A DNA stretch of 19,648 bases, taken from positions 1-19,648 of the forward strand of contig DPLL01000463.1 of the NCBI GenBank assembly GCA_003542015.1, in the 5' to 3' direction. Below the pieces are notes generated by a model that did no database searches, was not told the origin of the DNA, and saw only the letters and a program-made list of their open reading frames with translations. The stretch is from Microcoleaceae cyanobacterium UBA9251. GTDB taxonomy: Bacteria > Cyanobacteriota > Cyanobacteriia > Cyanobacteriales > Microcoleaceae. Positions 1-8,002 of the stretch are shown in pieces. How positions within the stretch are numbered: the stretch's first letter is position 1; each line of letters opens with the position of its first letter. A program made the position numbers and the translations under genes.

Positions 1-2
1 AA

Positions 3-17
3 AGAAACCGGGTTTCT
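3..17. repeat. short palindromic repeat AGAAACC-G-GGTTTCT
   Basis: Fifteen bases form a perfect odd palindrome, AGAAACC, one G, GGTTTCT. From memory, the same short palindrome is common between genes in Oscillatoriales genomes. No function can be read from one copy; it could be part of the terminator of a gene left of the window. Confidence 0.4.
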
Positions 18-77
18 GGGAATGTCCCCTAAAAACAACAGTATTAAACTCTCATTATATCACAAATTGTAAATTTT

Positions 78-106
78 TTGCAAACTAAACAACTCTATGG
101 TATACT
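78..106 (+). promoter_or_regulatory. promoter of the rpmH-rnpA operon
   Basis: A -35 box TTGCAA (78-83) and a -10 box TATACT (101-106) are separated by 17 bases, close to the sigma-70 consensus, in an A+T-rich stretch. Transcription would start near 113, leaving a leader of about 47 bases before rpmH. It is the only strong promoter seen ahead of the first genes, so it probably drives rpmH, rnpA and perhaps the following genes. Confidence 0.7.
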
Positions 107-159
107 AGAAGATTGTGAATATTAATCAAAAGTAAAGTAACCAGCCCGGAGAAATCAAA

Positions 160-297
160 ATGACACAGCAAACCCTGCACGGAACCAGCCGCAAAAGAAA
201 AAGAACATCCGGTTTTCGCGCCAGAATGCGGACCGCCACCGGTCGATTAGTCATCAAAGCCCGCCGCAGCAAAGGTCGCCATCGCCTCGCAGTCTAG
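160..297 (+). CDS. rpmH: 50S ribosomal protein L34
   Basis: This 45-residue protein is very basic and has the L34 pattern throughout: a TLHGTSRKRKRTSGFRARM stretch, then a C-terminal run rich in Arg and Lys ending in HRLAV. L34 is a small protein of the large ribosomal subunit that binds 23S rRNA. The ATG at 160 is preceded by GGAGA (148-152) at seven bases' spacing, which fixes the start. Its length is normal for the family. rnpA follows after 42 bases on the same strand, the arrangement found in most bacteria, and a good promoter lies just upstream. The gene is too short for length-limited ORF calling. Confidence 0.97.
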   Translation: MTQQTLHGTSRKRKRTSGFRARMRTATGRLVIKARRSKGRHRLAV

Positions 298-339
298 CAC
301 TGCATGAAGCGTTGAGGGGCTATCCCGATCGCAGCCACT

Positions 340-744
340 ATGTTGCCCGATACAAACCGACTCAAGCACCGAAAAGACTTCAGCGCCGTCTACCGCAAAG
401 GAATGCGCCGCAACTCCGCTCATCTAAGTTTAAGAGCTCTGCGTAAACCAAAAAGCGCTTGCTTAACCAAACCGACAGCGGAAAAATCCTTGCAGCCCAC
501 TCGCACAGGCATTTCTATCAGCCTGAAAGTCAGCAAGCGCGCCGTAGTCCGCAACCGGATCAAGCGCCAGATTCGGGCTGCTTTGCGACAGCTATTGCCC
601 AGATTAAAATTCGGGTGGGATTTAATAATTGTGGTGCGACCGACCGCACAAGAGTGCAATTATGCAGAATTTCTGCAAGAATTAGAGCAGTTGTTGGTAG
701 AAGCCGAGGTACTAGATGGGAATTCGAGAGGATGTATTTTATGA
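340..744 (+). CDS. rnpA: ribonuclease P protein component
   Basis: The 134-residue basic protein is the protein subunit of RNase P, which with the catalytic RNA removes 5' leaders from pre-tRNAs in the cytoplasm. The N-terminus (LKHRKDFSAVYRKG, residues 8-21) and the signature RNRIKRQIRAALRQL (71-85) are diagnostic; the RNR box contacts RNA. A loop at about residues 36-57, between the N-terminal strands and the central sheet, is somewhat longer than in the shortest bacterial homologues. The ATG gives the expected N-terminus, although no strong Shine-Dalgarno precedes it. It lies 42 bases after rpmH and its last 29 bases overlap the next gene, which suggests coupled translation. The RNase P RNA gene is not in this window. 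Confidence 0.95.
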   Translation: MLPDTNRLKHRKDFSAVYRKGMRRNSAHLSLRALRKPKSACLTKPTAEKSLQPTRTGISISLKVSKRAVVRNRIKRQIRAALRQLLPRLKFGWDLIIVVRPTAQECNYAEFLQELEQLLVEAEVLDGNSRGCIL

Positions 745-1108
745 AGGCGGGCCCGCGCCCGGTGACTTGATCATTAACTTACTCCTGGGGCTGACTGTGG
801 TGGGAATTCCCCTCGCAGTGGGAGCAATTGTCCGGGCTCTGTGGCTGCGTTACCGGATCACCAGTCGCCGAGTGTCCATAACTAGCGGTTGGATGGGGCG
901 CGATCGCACCGATGTGATCTACTCAGACATAGCAAAAATCGTAACAGTACCACGCGGTTTTGGCAGTTACGGAGACATGGTGATCACCCTGAAAAGTGGC
1001 AGTCGCTTGGAACTCAGAGCCATTCCGAGATTCCGAGAAATGTACGACTACATTAACGAAAAACTGCCCGCAGCAGCTCAAAAAGCAAATGCTGCCAAGA
1101 ATAAATAA
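716..1108 (+). CDS. membrane-anchored PH-domain protein of the rnpA-yidC cluster
   Basis: This is a 130-residue protein of unknown function. Residues 1-17 are polar, residues about 18-44 form one or two hydrophobic membrane segments, and residues about 45-116 look like a bacterial pleckstrin-homology-like domain (YRITSRRVSITSGWMGR, then a VIYSDIAKI strand and an RLELRAIP strand). The tail is rich in Ala and Lys. Similar proteins sit between rnpA and yidC in many cyanobacteria, so a role linked to membrane protein biogenesis is plausible but not shown. GAGG at 706-709, six bases before the ATG, lies inside rnpA and supports this start and coupling to rnpA. An alternative reading is a general YdbT/DUF304-like membrane protein. 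Confidence 0.85.
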   Translation: MGIREDVFYEGGPAPGDLIINLLLGLTVVGIPLAVGAIVRALWLRYRITSRRVSITSGWMGRDRTDVIYSDIAKIVTVPRGFGSYGDMVITLKSGSRLELRAIPRFREMYDYINEKLPAAAQKANAAKNK

Positions 1109-1307
1109 TAGCTTCGCCCTCAAATCACGGTGAAGTTAGTGCGAGTATTGGCAAATCCCCGATCAAAAACCCGAAGAGCGGGCAGTCGATCGAGAGGGCA
1201 ATGTCCTAAGATAGAGACAAAAGTCTAAAAGTTGAGACAGCCCCTATCCAGCGGTGGCCAATAGTTCTCAACAGTAAACACAGAGCACCTAAATTAACTC
1301 AAAGCGA

Positions 1308-2456
1308 ATGGATTTTGGTATCTCGTTTCTTTCCAATAACTTAATGCTGCCGATCCTAGATTTTTTCTACGGTATCGTGCCCAGCTACGGTTTAGCGATC
1401 GTAGCTCTAACCCTCGTGATTCGCTTTGCTCTTTATCCTCTCAATGCAGGCTCTCTCCGCAATATGCGGCGCATGAAAGTAGCGCAGCCGTTGATGAAAG
1501 AGCGAGTAGATCAAATTCAAAAACTCTACAAAGACAATCCTGCCAAACAGCAGGAGGAAATGAGCAAGGTATACAAAGAATTCGGTAATCCTCTAGCAGG
1601 ATGCTTCCCATTAGTGCTGCAAATGCCAGTGCTGTTTGCGCTGTTTGCAACGCTCAGGGGTTCGCCGTTTTCGGACATAAATTACAGCGTTAACGTCCAA
1701 GTCTTGCCCCAAGAAAAAATCGAAACAGTTCAACCGCAAGCCTTTGCTACGCCACCCCAAAATATTTACGTCACAGGTACTTTTCACGCTCCAATTATTG
1801 GCGTAATTCCAGGCGGCGACAAACTCGCAGTCGGCGACAAAAGCAAGATTGAATTTCAAACCCCAGAGGGCAAACCTCTCAACGCCGTAGCGACAGAAAA
1901 TAAGAGCGAAATAGACTTTGCGCCCCGGTGGAAAGTCATCAAAGGTGAAGAACTTGTACAAGTAGATGAACAGGGCAATATCACAGCCTTAGCACCCGGT
2001 GAAGCCACAGTTCAAGGCACAATCCCCGGATTAGCTACTAAGAAAGGATTCCTGTTTATAGAAGCCCTAGGCCGCGTTGGTGCGATCGACCCAGACGGTA
2101 CAATCCACTGGGATATTTTGGTCATGATCCTCGGCTTTGGTATTAGTTTGTACATCAACCAAACCCTTTCGGGACAAGCACAAGGGCCAAACGACAATCC
2201 CCAGCAGGCGACAGTCAACAAACTAACGCCAGTCATATTTTCCGGGATGTTTTTGTTCTTCCCCCTGCCCGCAGGCGTGTTGATGTATATGCTGATTGCT
2301 AACATCTTCCAAACAGTTCAGTCGTTCATTTTGTCGCGAGAACCGCTCCCCGACAACTTGCAAAAAATAGTGGACGAAGCAGAGGCGAAAACCAAAAAAG
2401 AGCAGGGATTAGATTCACTTCCCTTTGAACCCGGTCGTTCTAAGAAAAAGGCTTGA
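1308..2456 (+). CDS. yidC: YidC/Oxa1/Alb3 membrane protein insertase
   Basis: The 382-residue protein inserts membrane proteins in the plasma and thylakoid membranes, alone or with SecYEG. The core is recognisable: a first membrane segment (about 25-45) carrying the conserved groove arginine (R39, in LVIRFALYPLN), a cytoplasmic charged hairpin (about 50-95), a second segment (GCFPLVLQMPVLFALFATL, 98-116), and C-terminal segments at about 267-285 and 306-340. Between segments two and three lies a long lumenal or periplasmic stretch (about 120-266) with an Ig-like BIG2 signature (NITALAPGEATVQGTIPG, 224-241); as I recall, this insertion is typical of cyanobacterial YidC. The tail is rich in Lys. 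No strong Shine-Dalgarno is seen. khpB follows after seven bases. Confidence 0.96.
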   Translation: MDFGISFLSNNLMLPILDFFYGIVPSYGLAIVALTLVIRFALYPLNAGSLRNMRRMKVAQPLMKERVDQIQKLYKDNPAKQQEEMSKVYKEFGNPLAGCFPLVLQMPVLFALFATLRGSPFSDINYSVNVQVLPQEKIETVQPQAFATPPQNIYVTGTFHAPIIGVIPGGDKLAVGDKSKIEFQTPEGKPLNAVATENKSEIDFAPRWKVIKGEELVQVDEQGNITALAPGEATVQGTIPGLATKKGFLFIEALGRVGAIDPDGTIHWDILVMILGFGISLYINQTLSGQAQGPNDNPQQATVNKLTPVIFSGMFLFFPLPAGVLMYMLIANIFQTVQSFILSREPLPDNLQKIVDEAEAKTKKEQGLDSLPFEPGRSKKKA

Positions 2457-2463
2457 TGTCAAT

Positions 2464-2937
2464 ATGAAAGACAGTCAAATGCAGCGCGGACAGCAATGGT
2501 TAGAAGAACTGCTACAACTGTCCGCAATTCCCTCAACGGTAGTATGCCAAAAGCAAGAAGATTGCTTTTGGATGACAATAGATGAAAGCAATCTGACTCC
2601 CGAACAAATTGCAATTTTGGTAGGCCCAAATGGTAATGTACTAGATGCCATTCAGTACCTCTGCAACACGGTTCTGAATATAGGTCACGAACCAGATGAG
2701 CCGATTGCTTACACAGTTGAACTCAATGGCTATCGAATTCGTCGCCAAGAAGAACTGCGCTCAATGGCACAATACGCAGCAGAGCAAGCCCGCACAACAG
2801 GAGTTGAAGTTGAAATCAAATCCTTATCTTCGGCAGAAAGGCGTCAAATACACAACTTTTTGAGCGAATGTGAGGATATAGAAACTTACAGTCAAGGACA
2901 GGATGCCGATCGCAGGTTGGTAGTGCGGCTGCGTTGA
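2464..2937 (+). CDS. khpB: KhpB/Jag RNA-binding protein (KH and R3H domains)
   Basis: The 157-residue protein has a type II KH domain (about 35-100) with its GxxG loop as GPNG (54-57), followed by an R3H domain (about 115-157) with the RxxxH core in ERRQIH (125-130). Together they mark the KhpB/Jag family of RNA-binding proteins, which in other bacteria act with KhpA and affect cell-wall growth and division. The N-terminal Jag-N domain of Firmicute proteins is absent. The ATG at 2464 lies seven bases after the yidC stop; an upstream ATG at 2425 would overlap yidC and adds no recognisable sequence. Location directly behind yidC is the usual arrangement. An AAGG near 2448 is a weak ribosome binding site. 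Confidence 0.92.
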   Translation: MKDSQMQRGQQWLEELLQLSAIPSTVVCQKQEDCFWMTIDESNLTPEQIAILVGPNGNVLDAIQYLCNTVLNIGHEPDEPIAYTVELNGYRIRRQEELRSMAQYAAEQARTTGVEVEIKSLSSAERRQIHNFLSECEDIETYSQGQDADRRLVVRLR

Positions 2938-3058
2938 CGGTGGAAAGGAGCGAGGAAAAAAAAGAAAAAAGGATAAAGGAGAAAGGATTAAGTGAAAAAT
3001 TAGCTTGTCCTTTTGAATTTTACCTTTTACTTTGAGAACAGGAGGGCGAAAGATTAAT

Positions 3059-3574
3059 ATGGAGACAATTTATATCCCTCATCTACTCCACAAATCAGAG
3101 CGGAAAGAGGCGATCGAATTTGAAGAATTTATACCCGATTTAGAAACTCTCACTCCGGTGCGAGGTAGCTTGGAAGTTACACACCAAGGAAATTATCTGG
3201 AGGTGAAAGGGAAAGCAGAAACCATTGTCACCCTCACCTGTCACAGATGCCTGAAACAGTACAATCACCGCTTGAGACTCAAATCATCGGAATTAATCTG
3301 GCTAGATGAAGCAGTCACTCAGCCCGATTCAAGATCGGGAGAAATAGAAGTTGATTTAGAAGATTTGGTGGAAACTTTGCCACCTAACGGTCACTTTGAA
3401 CCAAGAGACTGGATCTACGATCAATTATGTCTGGAAGTGCCCCACAAACAGATCTGCGATCCTAAATGTGCGGGAATCATTTTAAATGATGATGCTCCAA
3501 ATACAGAAAGCTCAGAAACTATATCTGATAGTCGTTGGGCATCTCTGAAGTCACTTAAACAACAATTGCCTTAG
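3059..3574 (+). CDS. DUF177/YceD family protein
   Basis: This is a 171-residue acidic protein of the YceD/DUF177 family. It has the paired cysteines typical of the family: LTCHRCL (C61, C64) and a second pair in ICDPKC (C133, C137), plus an acidic strand (GEIEVDLEDLVE, 94-105) and the C-terminal DSRWASLKSLK. In other bacteria YceD lies beside rpmF and has been linked to 23S rRNA processing; here it sits between khpB and a Ycf46-like gene, so the same role is only an inference. AGGAGGG at 3040-3046 precedes the ATG at 3059 and supports this start over an in-frame TTG at 3032. The 121 bases before it are purine-rich with A runs. Confidence 0.88.
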   Translation: METIYIPHLLHKSERKEAIEFEEFIPDLETLTPVRGSLEVTHQGNYLEVKGKAETIVTLTCHRCLKQYNHRLRLKSSELIWLDEAVTQPDSRSGEIEVDLEDLVETLPPNGHFEPRDWIYDQLCLEVPHKQICDPKCAGIILNDDAPNTESSETISDSRWASLKSLKQQLP

Positions 3575-3606
3575 TCGTTTGATTAATGACTACTGACTAC
3601 AGACTA

Positions 3607-5115
3607 ATGACTAATTTTAGTGATGAATTTGAACTGCTGTTGCGATCGCGCTACCCCCTAATCTACATTCCCACAAGGGAGGAAGAACGGGTAGAAGTGG
3701 CGATCGCCCACAGTGCCAAAAAACAAGGCGATCGCGCTGTCTACATCTGGGATTTTGTTGACGGCTACCAAGGAAATCCCAACGATGCAGGTTTTGGCAA
3801 ACGCAACCCCTTACAAGCTTTGGAATTTATCGAAAAGTTGCCCGCAACCGCGCCGGCAATCTTTATTCTGCGGGATTTTCAGCGGTTTTTAGAAGATGTG
3901 GCAATTTCCCGCCAACTGCGGAATTTGGCGAGACGCCTCAAATCTCAACCCAAAAATATTGTCATCGTATCTCCGATCGTTTCGATCCCCGAAGACCTCA
4001 GCGAAGCGATCGCTGTCTTGGAGTTTCCCTTGCCTGCGGCGGCAGAAATCAAAATTGTGGTGGAAAAGCTGTTAGGGGCTATCGGACAGGCGATAGAAGG
4101 GCGTTTGGTGGATGAAATGGTGCGCTCCTGTCAAGGGTTGTCGATCGAACGAATTCGGCGAGTTCTAGCAAAGGCGATCGCCACCAGAGGCGAACTCCAT
4201 GCTGACGACGCAGAACTGATTTTAGAAGAAAAACGCCAAACTATCCGCCAAACTCAAATTCTGGATTTTTACCCAGCCCGCGAAAATATCTCCGATATCG
4301 GCGGTTTGGACAATCTCAAAGAATGGCTGCTGCGGCGTGGTGGTGCTTTTTCCGATCGGGCTCGCCAATACGGTTTACCACATCCCAGAGGTTTGTTGTT
4401 AGTCGGAATTCAAGGAACCGGAAAATCCTTAACCGCAAAGGCGATCGCCCACCACTGGCATTTACCCCTACTGCGTTTAGATGTCGGGCGTCTGTTTGCT
4501 GGATTAGTCGGGGAATCTGAATCCCGCACCAGACAAATGATTCAGCTAGCGGAAGCTTTAGCGCCTTGCGTGCTGTGGATTGATGAAATTGACAAGGCTT
4601 TTGCGGGATTCGATGGTAGAGGCGATTCGGGGACAACTAGCCGGGTGTTTGGGACTTTTATAACTTGGCTGGCCGAAAAAACTTCCCCTGTATTTGTAGT
4701 TGCAACCGCCAACAATATACAGTCTTTGCCGCCAGAAATGCTCAGAAAAGGTAGGTTTGACGAAATATTTTTTGTGGGTTTACCCAGTCAGGAGGAACGG
4801 CGGGCGATTTTTGAGGTACATTTGTTGCGGTTGCGATCGCACAGCATCAAAAATTACGATGTAAAGCGTTTGGCTTACGAAACTCCTGATTTTTCCGGGG
4901 CAGAAATCGAGCAAACCTTGATCGAGGCGATGCACATTGGGTTTAGCCAGAATCGAGATTTCACCACCGATGATATTTTAGAATCAGCTAGTCAAATGGT
5001 ACCCTTGGCAAGAACTGCTCAAGAACAAATCCAGTTTCTCCAAGATTGGGCTGCTGCGGGGAAAGCTCGTCTTGCTTCTCGATACGGCAGTTTAAGTCCC
5101 CGCATTCAGGGATAG
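3607..5115 (+). CDS. ycf46: Ycf46-like AAA+ ATPase
   Basis: The 502-residue protein matches the Ycf46 family found in cyanobacteria and some plastids. The N-terminus (ELLLRSRYPLIYIPTREEER) and the roughly 230-residue N-terminal domain are characteristic. The C-terminal AAA+ module has Walker A GIQGTGKS (267-274), Walker B VLWIDEID (322-329), a sensor ATANN (366-370) and the arginine-finger region RKGRFDE (380-386), so it should hydrolyse ATP. Genetic work in Synechocystis, as I recall, links Ycf46 to inorganic carbon use; the substrate is unknown. An in-frame ATG at 3586 would add seven low-complexity residues; 3607 fits the family better. The gene holds seven HIP1 octamers. Confidence 0.92.
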   Translation: MTNFSDEFELLLRSRYPLIYIPTREEERVEVAIAHSAKKQGDRAVYIWDFVDGYQGNPNDAGFGKRNPLQALEFIEKLPATAPAIFILRDFQRFLEDVAISRQLRNLARRLKSQPKNIVIVSPIVSIPEDLSEAIAVLEFPLPAAAEIKIVVEKLLGAIGQAIEGRLVDEMVRSCQGLSIERIRRVLAKAIATRGELHADDAELILEEKRQTIRQTQILDFYPARENISDIGGLDNLKEWLLRRGGAFSDRARQYGLPHPRGLLLVGIQGTGKSLTAKAIAHHWHLPLLRLDVGRLFAGLVGESESRTRQMIQLAEALAPCVLWIDEIDKAFAGFDGRGDSGTTSRVFGTFITWLAEKTSPVFVVATANNIQSLPPEMLRKGRFDEIFFVGLPSQEERRAIFEVHLLRLRSHSIKNYDVKRLAYETPDFSGAEIEQTLIEAMHIGFSQNRDFTTDDILESASQMVPLARTAQEQIQFLQDWAAAGKARLASRYGSLSPRIQG

Positions 5116-5209
5116 ACTTTTGAAGTCAGTAGTCATATCGATTCCGGTTGCACTCAGCAATGATTGTTTCGCCTTCTTCCTTCAATTGTCAATTAATTAA
5201 TTGCGGTTT

Positions 5210-5671
5210 ATGAGCAGTTTATATAGTGTATTCAAATTTTTAGTTGGTTTTCTCTTAGCGATCGTGCTGATGGCGGGTGCTAGCGTGGCTGCTGCACTTT
5301 ACTTTGCTGCGAAGTTAACTACATTACCTGAAAGACCTGTTTTTCCTAACGACAAAACAGCAGTTCAGATTGCCGGCGCCAAGCCACAGTCAACAGTGAA
5401 AGCTAGCCCTGTTTCTGACTCTAGCGACAGCCCCTCCCCCAAACCGCTGGAACCGGGAGCCTACAGAGCTCTAGTTACTCAGCCGATCGGCTTGATTCTC
5501 CGGGATACTGGTAGCCGAGACTCGAACCGCATTGGCGGTGTTGCTTACAAGGAAAAAGTGGTGGTTTTGGAAGATTCGCCAGACAAAGAATGGCAGCGAA
5601 TTCGGGTTGAGGATGGCAATCGCGAAGGTTGGGTGAAGGGCGGCAATACTGAAAAAGTCGAGGGGGAATAA
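5210..5671 (+). CDS. membrane-anchored bacterial SH3-domain protein
   Basis: The 153-residue protein has one N-terminal hydrophobic segment (about 7-34), a Pro/Ser-rich linker (about 40-82) and a C-terminal SH3-type domain (about 84-152) with the family features RDTGSRDSNRIGG, KVVVLEDS, EWQRI and GWVKGG. Such domains usually bind peptidoglycan or peptides, so the domain is probably on the periplasmic side, held by the membrane anchor. A TTG at 5201 is an alternative start adding three residues; the ATG at 5210 is preferred. It follows the Ycf46-like gene by 94 bases on the same strand and may be cotranscribed. The exact partner is unknown. Confidence 0.85.
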   Translation: MSSLYSVFKFLVGFLLAIVLMAGASVAAALYFAAKLTTLPERPVFPNDKTAVQIAGAKPQSTVKASPVSDSSDSPSPKPLEPGAYRALVTQPIGLILRDTGSRDSNRIGGVAYKEKVVVLEDSPDKEWQRIRVEDGNREGWVKGGNTEKVEGE

Positions 5672-5691
5672 GAGAGGGAGATGGGCAGAGG

Positions 5692-5847
5692 GCAGGGCTG
5701 TTTCATTCTCAGGAAAACAAGGGTTTTGTAGGGGTAGTGCGACCCCTACTCCCCGTGCCTACCCCCGCCACCAACGATCGAATGCGCGTTTGGGACCCAA
5801 GGGCCGGCACGGGGGCACGGCCCCTACAAAGAATGAAACCGCCCTGG
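5692..5847. repeat. large imperfect palindromic element with G/C-rich hairpins
   Basis: Outer arms at 5692-5709 and 5830-5847 pair with only a few mismatches (GCAGGGCTGTTTCATTCT against AGAATGAAACCGCCCTGG). Inside are a perfect hairpin (arms GTAGGGGT 5728-5735 and ACCCCTAC 5742-5749) and a second stem (CCCCGTGCC 5751-5759 with GGCACGGGG 5806-5814). The hairpin core occurs again at about 11174-11195. The element lies between the ends of two convergent genes and may also end their transcripts. It appears to be a non-coding interspersed repeat. Confidence 0.75.
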
Positions 5848-5947
5848 GGCAGAGGGGGAGATGGGGAGACGAAAGGAAATATAGTTAAATTCATCCCTAT
5901 ATTGGTGTCCAAATCCATGTACTGCCCTTCTTCCTACTTCCTTCTTG

Positions 5948-8002
5948 CTATATATAGCGTGCTTCCGCCAGTCCTGTTTCAACCCGAGAGACTCGCCCTA
6001 AAACAAAAGTGAATGCAGGAAGTCGAATTTGTATGCCACCTTCAACAACATGGAATTCTGCACCAGACGTAGCAATCAGCACATCAACTCCGCAGAACTC
6101 ACCAGACCAATTCGGGATCTGTAAAGCTTTCTCAAATACTGGTTTTGATCCAAGGTTCATAGCCACAAATAGTGGCAGATCAAAAGCCGGATCGTGAATG
6201 AGTACACACCACAAACCATTATTCCTAGAGCATAATAAAGTGCGGACTCCATCATGAATGAGTTTGTTCTGAAATCTAATTTCAGCCAACTGTCGAATCA
6301 ATACAAAGGTTGGGTGGGTTTTGCTGTAGGGAGCGAAAACCTTTCGGTTAATCGGACCAAACTGCCAAGCACATACAGGGTTATCAAATATGTCTTCCCG
6401 CACGTAGCAATCATGGCCAATCCACTCTCCTGTATCCTCTCGTTGATGCTTCCCTAGTGCTCCACAAAACTCCTGCTCCGTTCCTTGATAGATAGAAGGT
6501 ATTTGAGGTCCTAAAATCAAGCAGGCTAGAGCAAAGTGGAGACGGACTCGAGCATCGTCTTGGTGTGATAGACGACTCAAAAATTCATGAAAAATTCTAG
6601 TTGTGTCTTGGTTTTCCAAGAACATAATATTGTTCCTCCAACCAGCATGATAAGCCTGTGATGGAGCAAGAAAACCACAAAAATACTCTGCTAAACCCCC
6701 TAACCAATTGCCATTGCCAAGAGAGTGCTTGACGTTATAATACGTTGGGTAGTCTATCTGATTAGAAAATTTTGCACCATTGTATGCAGTTAATTCTTCG
6801 TGAGTGCTTCCAGCGTGTTCAGCTATCTGAAGAAACTGCTTTTTTCCCAGGTAGGTAGTATACCTTGATATCTCTTCAACGCAAGGCTTCCAAAAGTCAA
6901 GACCAATATGACGTGCCGAATCGTATCGAAAGCCATCAATGTCCGTTTCCGCAATCCAATACTTAAGGTGATCGATCAGTAGATTTTGAACGTAGCTCGT
7001 CTCTGTTCGCCAATCTTCCAGGAAGCCAAATAGTCTTTGATTCACCATATCGGTGTATTCAGGACCATGAAAAAGTGCAGTGTTCTGTACTTCTACTGGA
7101 AAGGGCATCACTGCGGTGTCATCGCTTTGAAAGTATTTGAACTCGCCTCCGATCTGACCCCCATACTGTTCCCAATGAATGCTATCTGCGATGTGATTGT
7201 TAACGACGTCTAAAATCACAGCGATGTCAGCTTCATGAGCTTTAGCAACAAGCTCACGCAGACACATGAGTGTACCCAGACGTGGATCAACCATCAACAG
7301 GTGGATGGGATGATAGCCGTGGTAGCCGTCAGCAGCGTTGACATAAACAGGGCTAAGGATAATTGCTCTTATTCCCAATGACTGCAAGTATTCTATTTGT
7401 TCAATTACGCCACGAATTGTTCCACCATGACTGGAATATGCACAAGAGGGATCGTAATTGACAGCACCTAGACCAGCGCGATTGAATGCCGAACTCCGAG
7501 CAAATCGATCGATGATTATGGAGTAAAACAGACGTGTATTCCAATCCTGCGGGCTGGCTGTCATTTTAATTTGTGGTGTTGGTCCATACACAGGCTGATT
7601 GTTCACAAATCCCAGAAACGCTGATTGGATCTCAGCCATTGACCGAGGTGCTTCATCACATACCATAAGAAAACGCGATCGCACACTTGTATGCTCCGAA
7701 CCTAACATATCAACATAACCCAGTTTGTATCGATATCCTCCCCCGCTACTGATCGGTGGTAGGTTCACCGTAAACATTTTGAAGCCATTTTCTAGAATGC
7801 CTTCAGTAGATGTCGTAATTCGACCTGAATCGCAATATCCTTGTCCATCATTTAACTCATAAGCTATTTGTCCACAATGTGGATCATTAGATAAGGCGAC
7901 ACCAAATTTGATGCGGATTTTCTCGTCACTCCTAAACACCCAGGTCAATGGTGCAGTACCTGGTTCAAGATGTACTTCACAGTATTCCTCAAAGTAGCGC
8001 AT
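5948..8002 (-). CDS. GH13 alpha-amylase family glycosyl hydrolase
   Basis: The 684-residue protein has an N-terminal beta-sandwich-like region (about 1-115), a GH13 (beta/alpha)8 catalytic domain (about 155-560) and a C-terminal beta domain. Catalytic motifs are visible: region I DVVNNH (265-270), region II DGFRYDSARH with nucleophile D361, region III LQIAEH with acid/base E395, and region IV FLENQDTTR with D466. The third catalytic Asp is kept, but the usual His of the NHD motif is Gln (N464-Q465-D466). IPSIYQGTEQEF (501-512) is the usual late-barrel motif. It probably hydrolyses or rearranges alpha-1,4-glucans; specificity cannot be told. No signal peptide is seen, so a cytoplasmic glycogen role is plausible. 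The stop codon lies in a TATATATAG stretch. No clear ribosome binding site. Confidence 0.92.
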   Translation of the reverse strand: MRYFEEYCEVHLEPGTAPLTWVFRSDEKIRIKFGVALSNDPHCGQIAYELNDGQGYCDSGRITTSTEGILENGFKMFTVNLPPISSGGGYRYKLGYVDMLGSEHTSVRSRFLMVCDEAPRSMAEIQSAFLGFVNNQPVYGPTPQIKMTASPQDWNTRLFYSIIIDRFARSSAFNRAGLGAVNYDPSCAYSSHGGTIRGVIEQIEYLQSLGIRAIILSPVYVNAADGYHGYHPIHLLMVDPRLGTLMCLRELVAKAHEADIAVILDVVNNHIADSIHWEQYGGQIGGEFKYFQSDDTAVMPFPVEVQNTALFHGPEYTDMVNQRLFGFLEDWRTETSYVQNLLIDHLKYWIAETDIDGFRYDSARHIGLDFWKPCVEEISRYTTYLGKKQFLQIAEHAGSTHEELTAYNGAKFSNQIDYPTYYNVKHSLGNGNWLGGLAEYFCGFLAPSQAYHAGWRNNIMFLENQDTTRIFHEFLSRLSHQDDARVRLHFALACLILGPQIPSIYQGTEQEFCGALGKHQREDTGEWIGHDCYVREDIFDNPVCAWQFGPINRKVFAPYSKTHPTFVLIRQLAEIRFQNKLIHDGVRTLLCSRNNGLWCVLIHDPAFDLPLFVAMNLGSKPVFEKALQIPNWSGEFCGVDVLIATSGAEFHVVEGGIQIRLPAFTFVLGRVSRVETGLAEARYI

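Noticed and set aside
459..770. Alternative plus-strand frame overlapping rnpA
   Set aside because: rnpA has the RNR signature in its own frame; this frame shows no family features.
1611..1961. Minus-strand open frame of 116 codons inside yidC
   Set aside because: It lies wholly opposite yidC, whose sequence is diagnostic.
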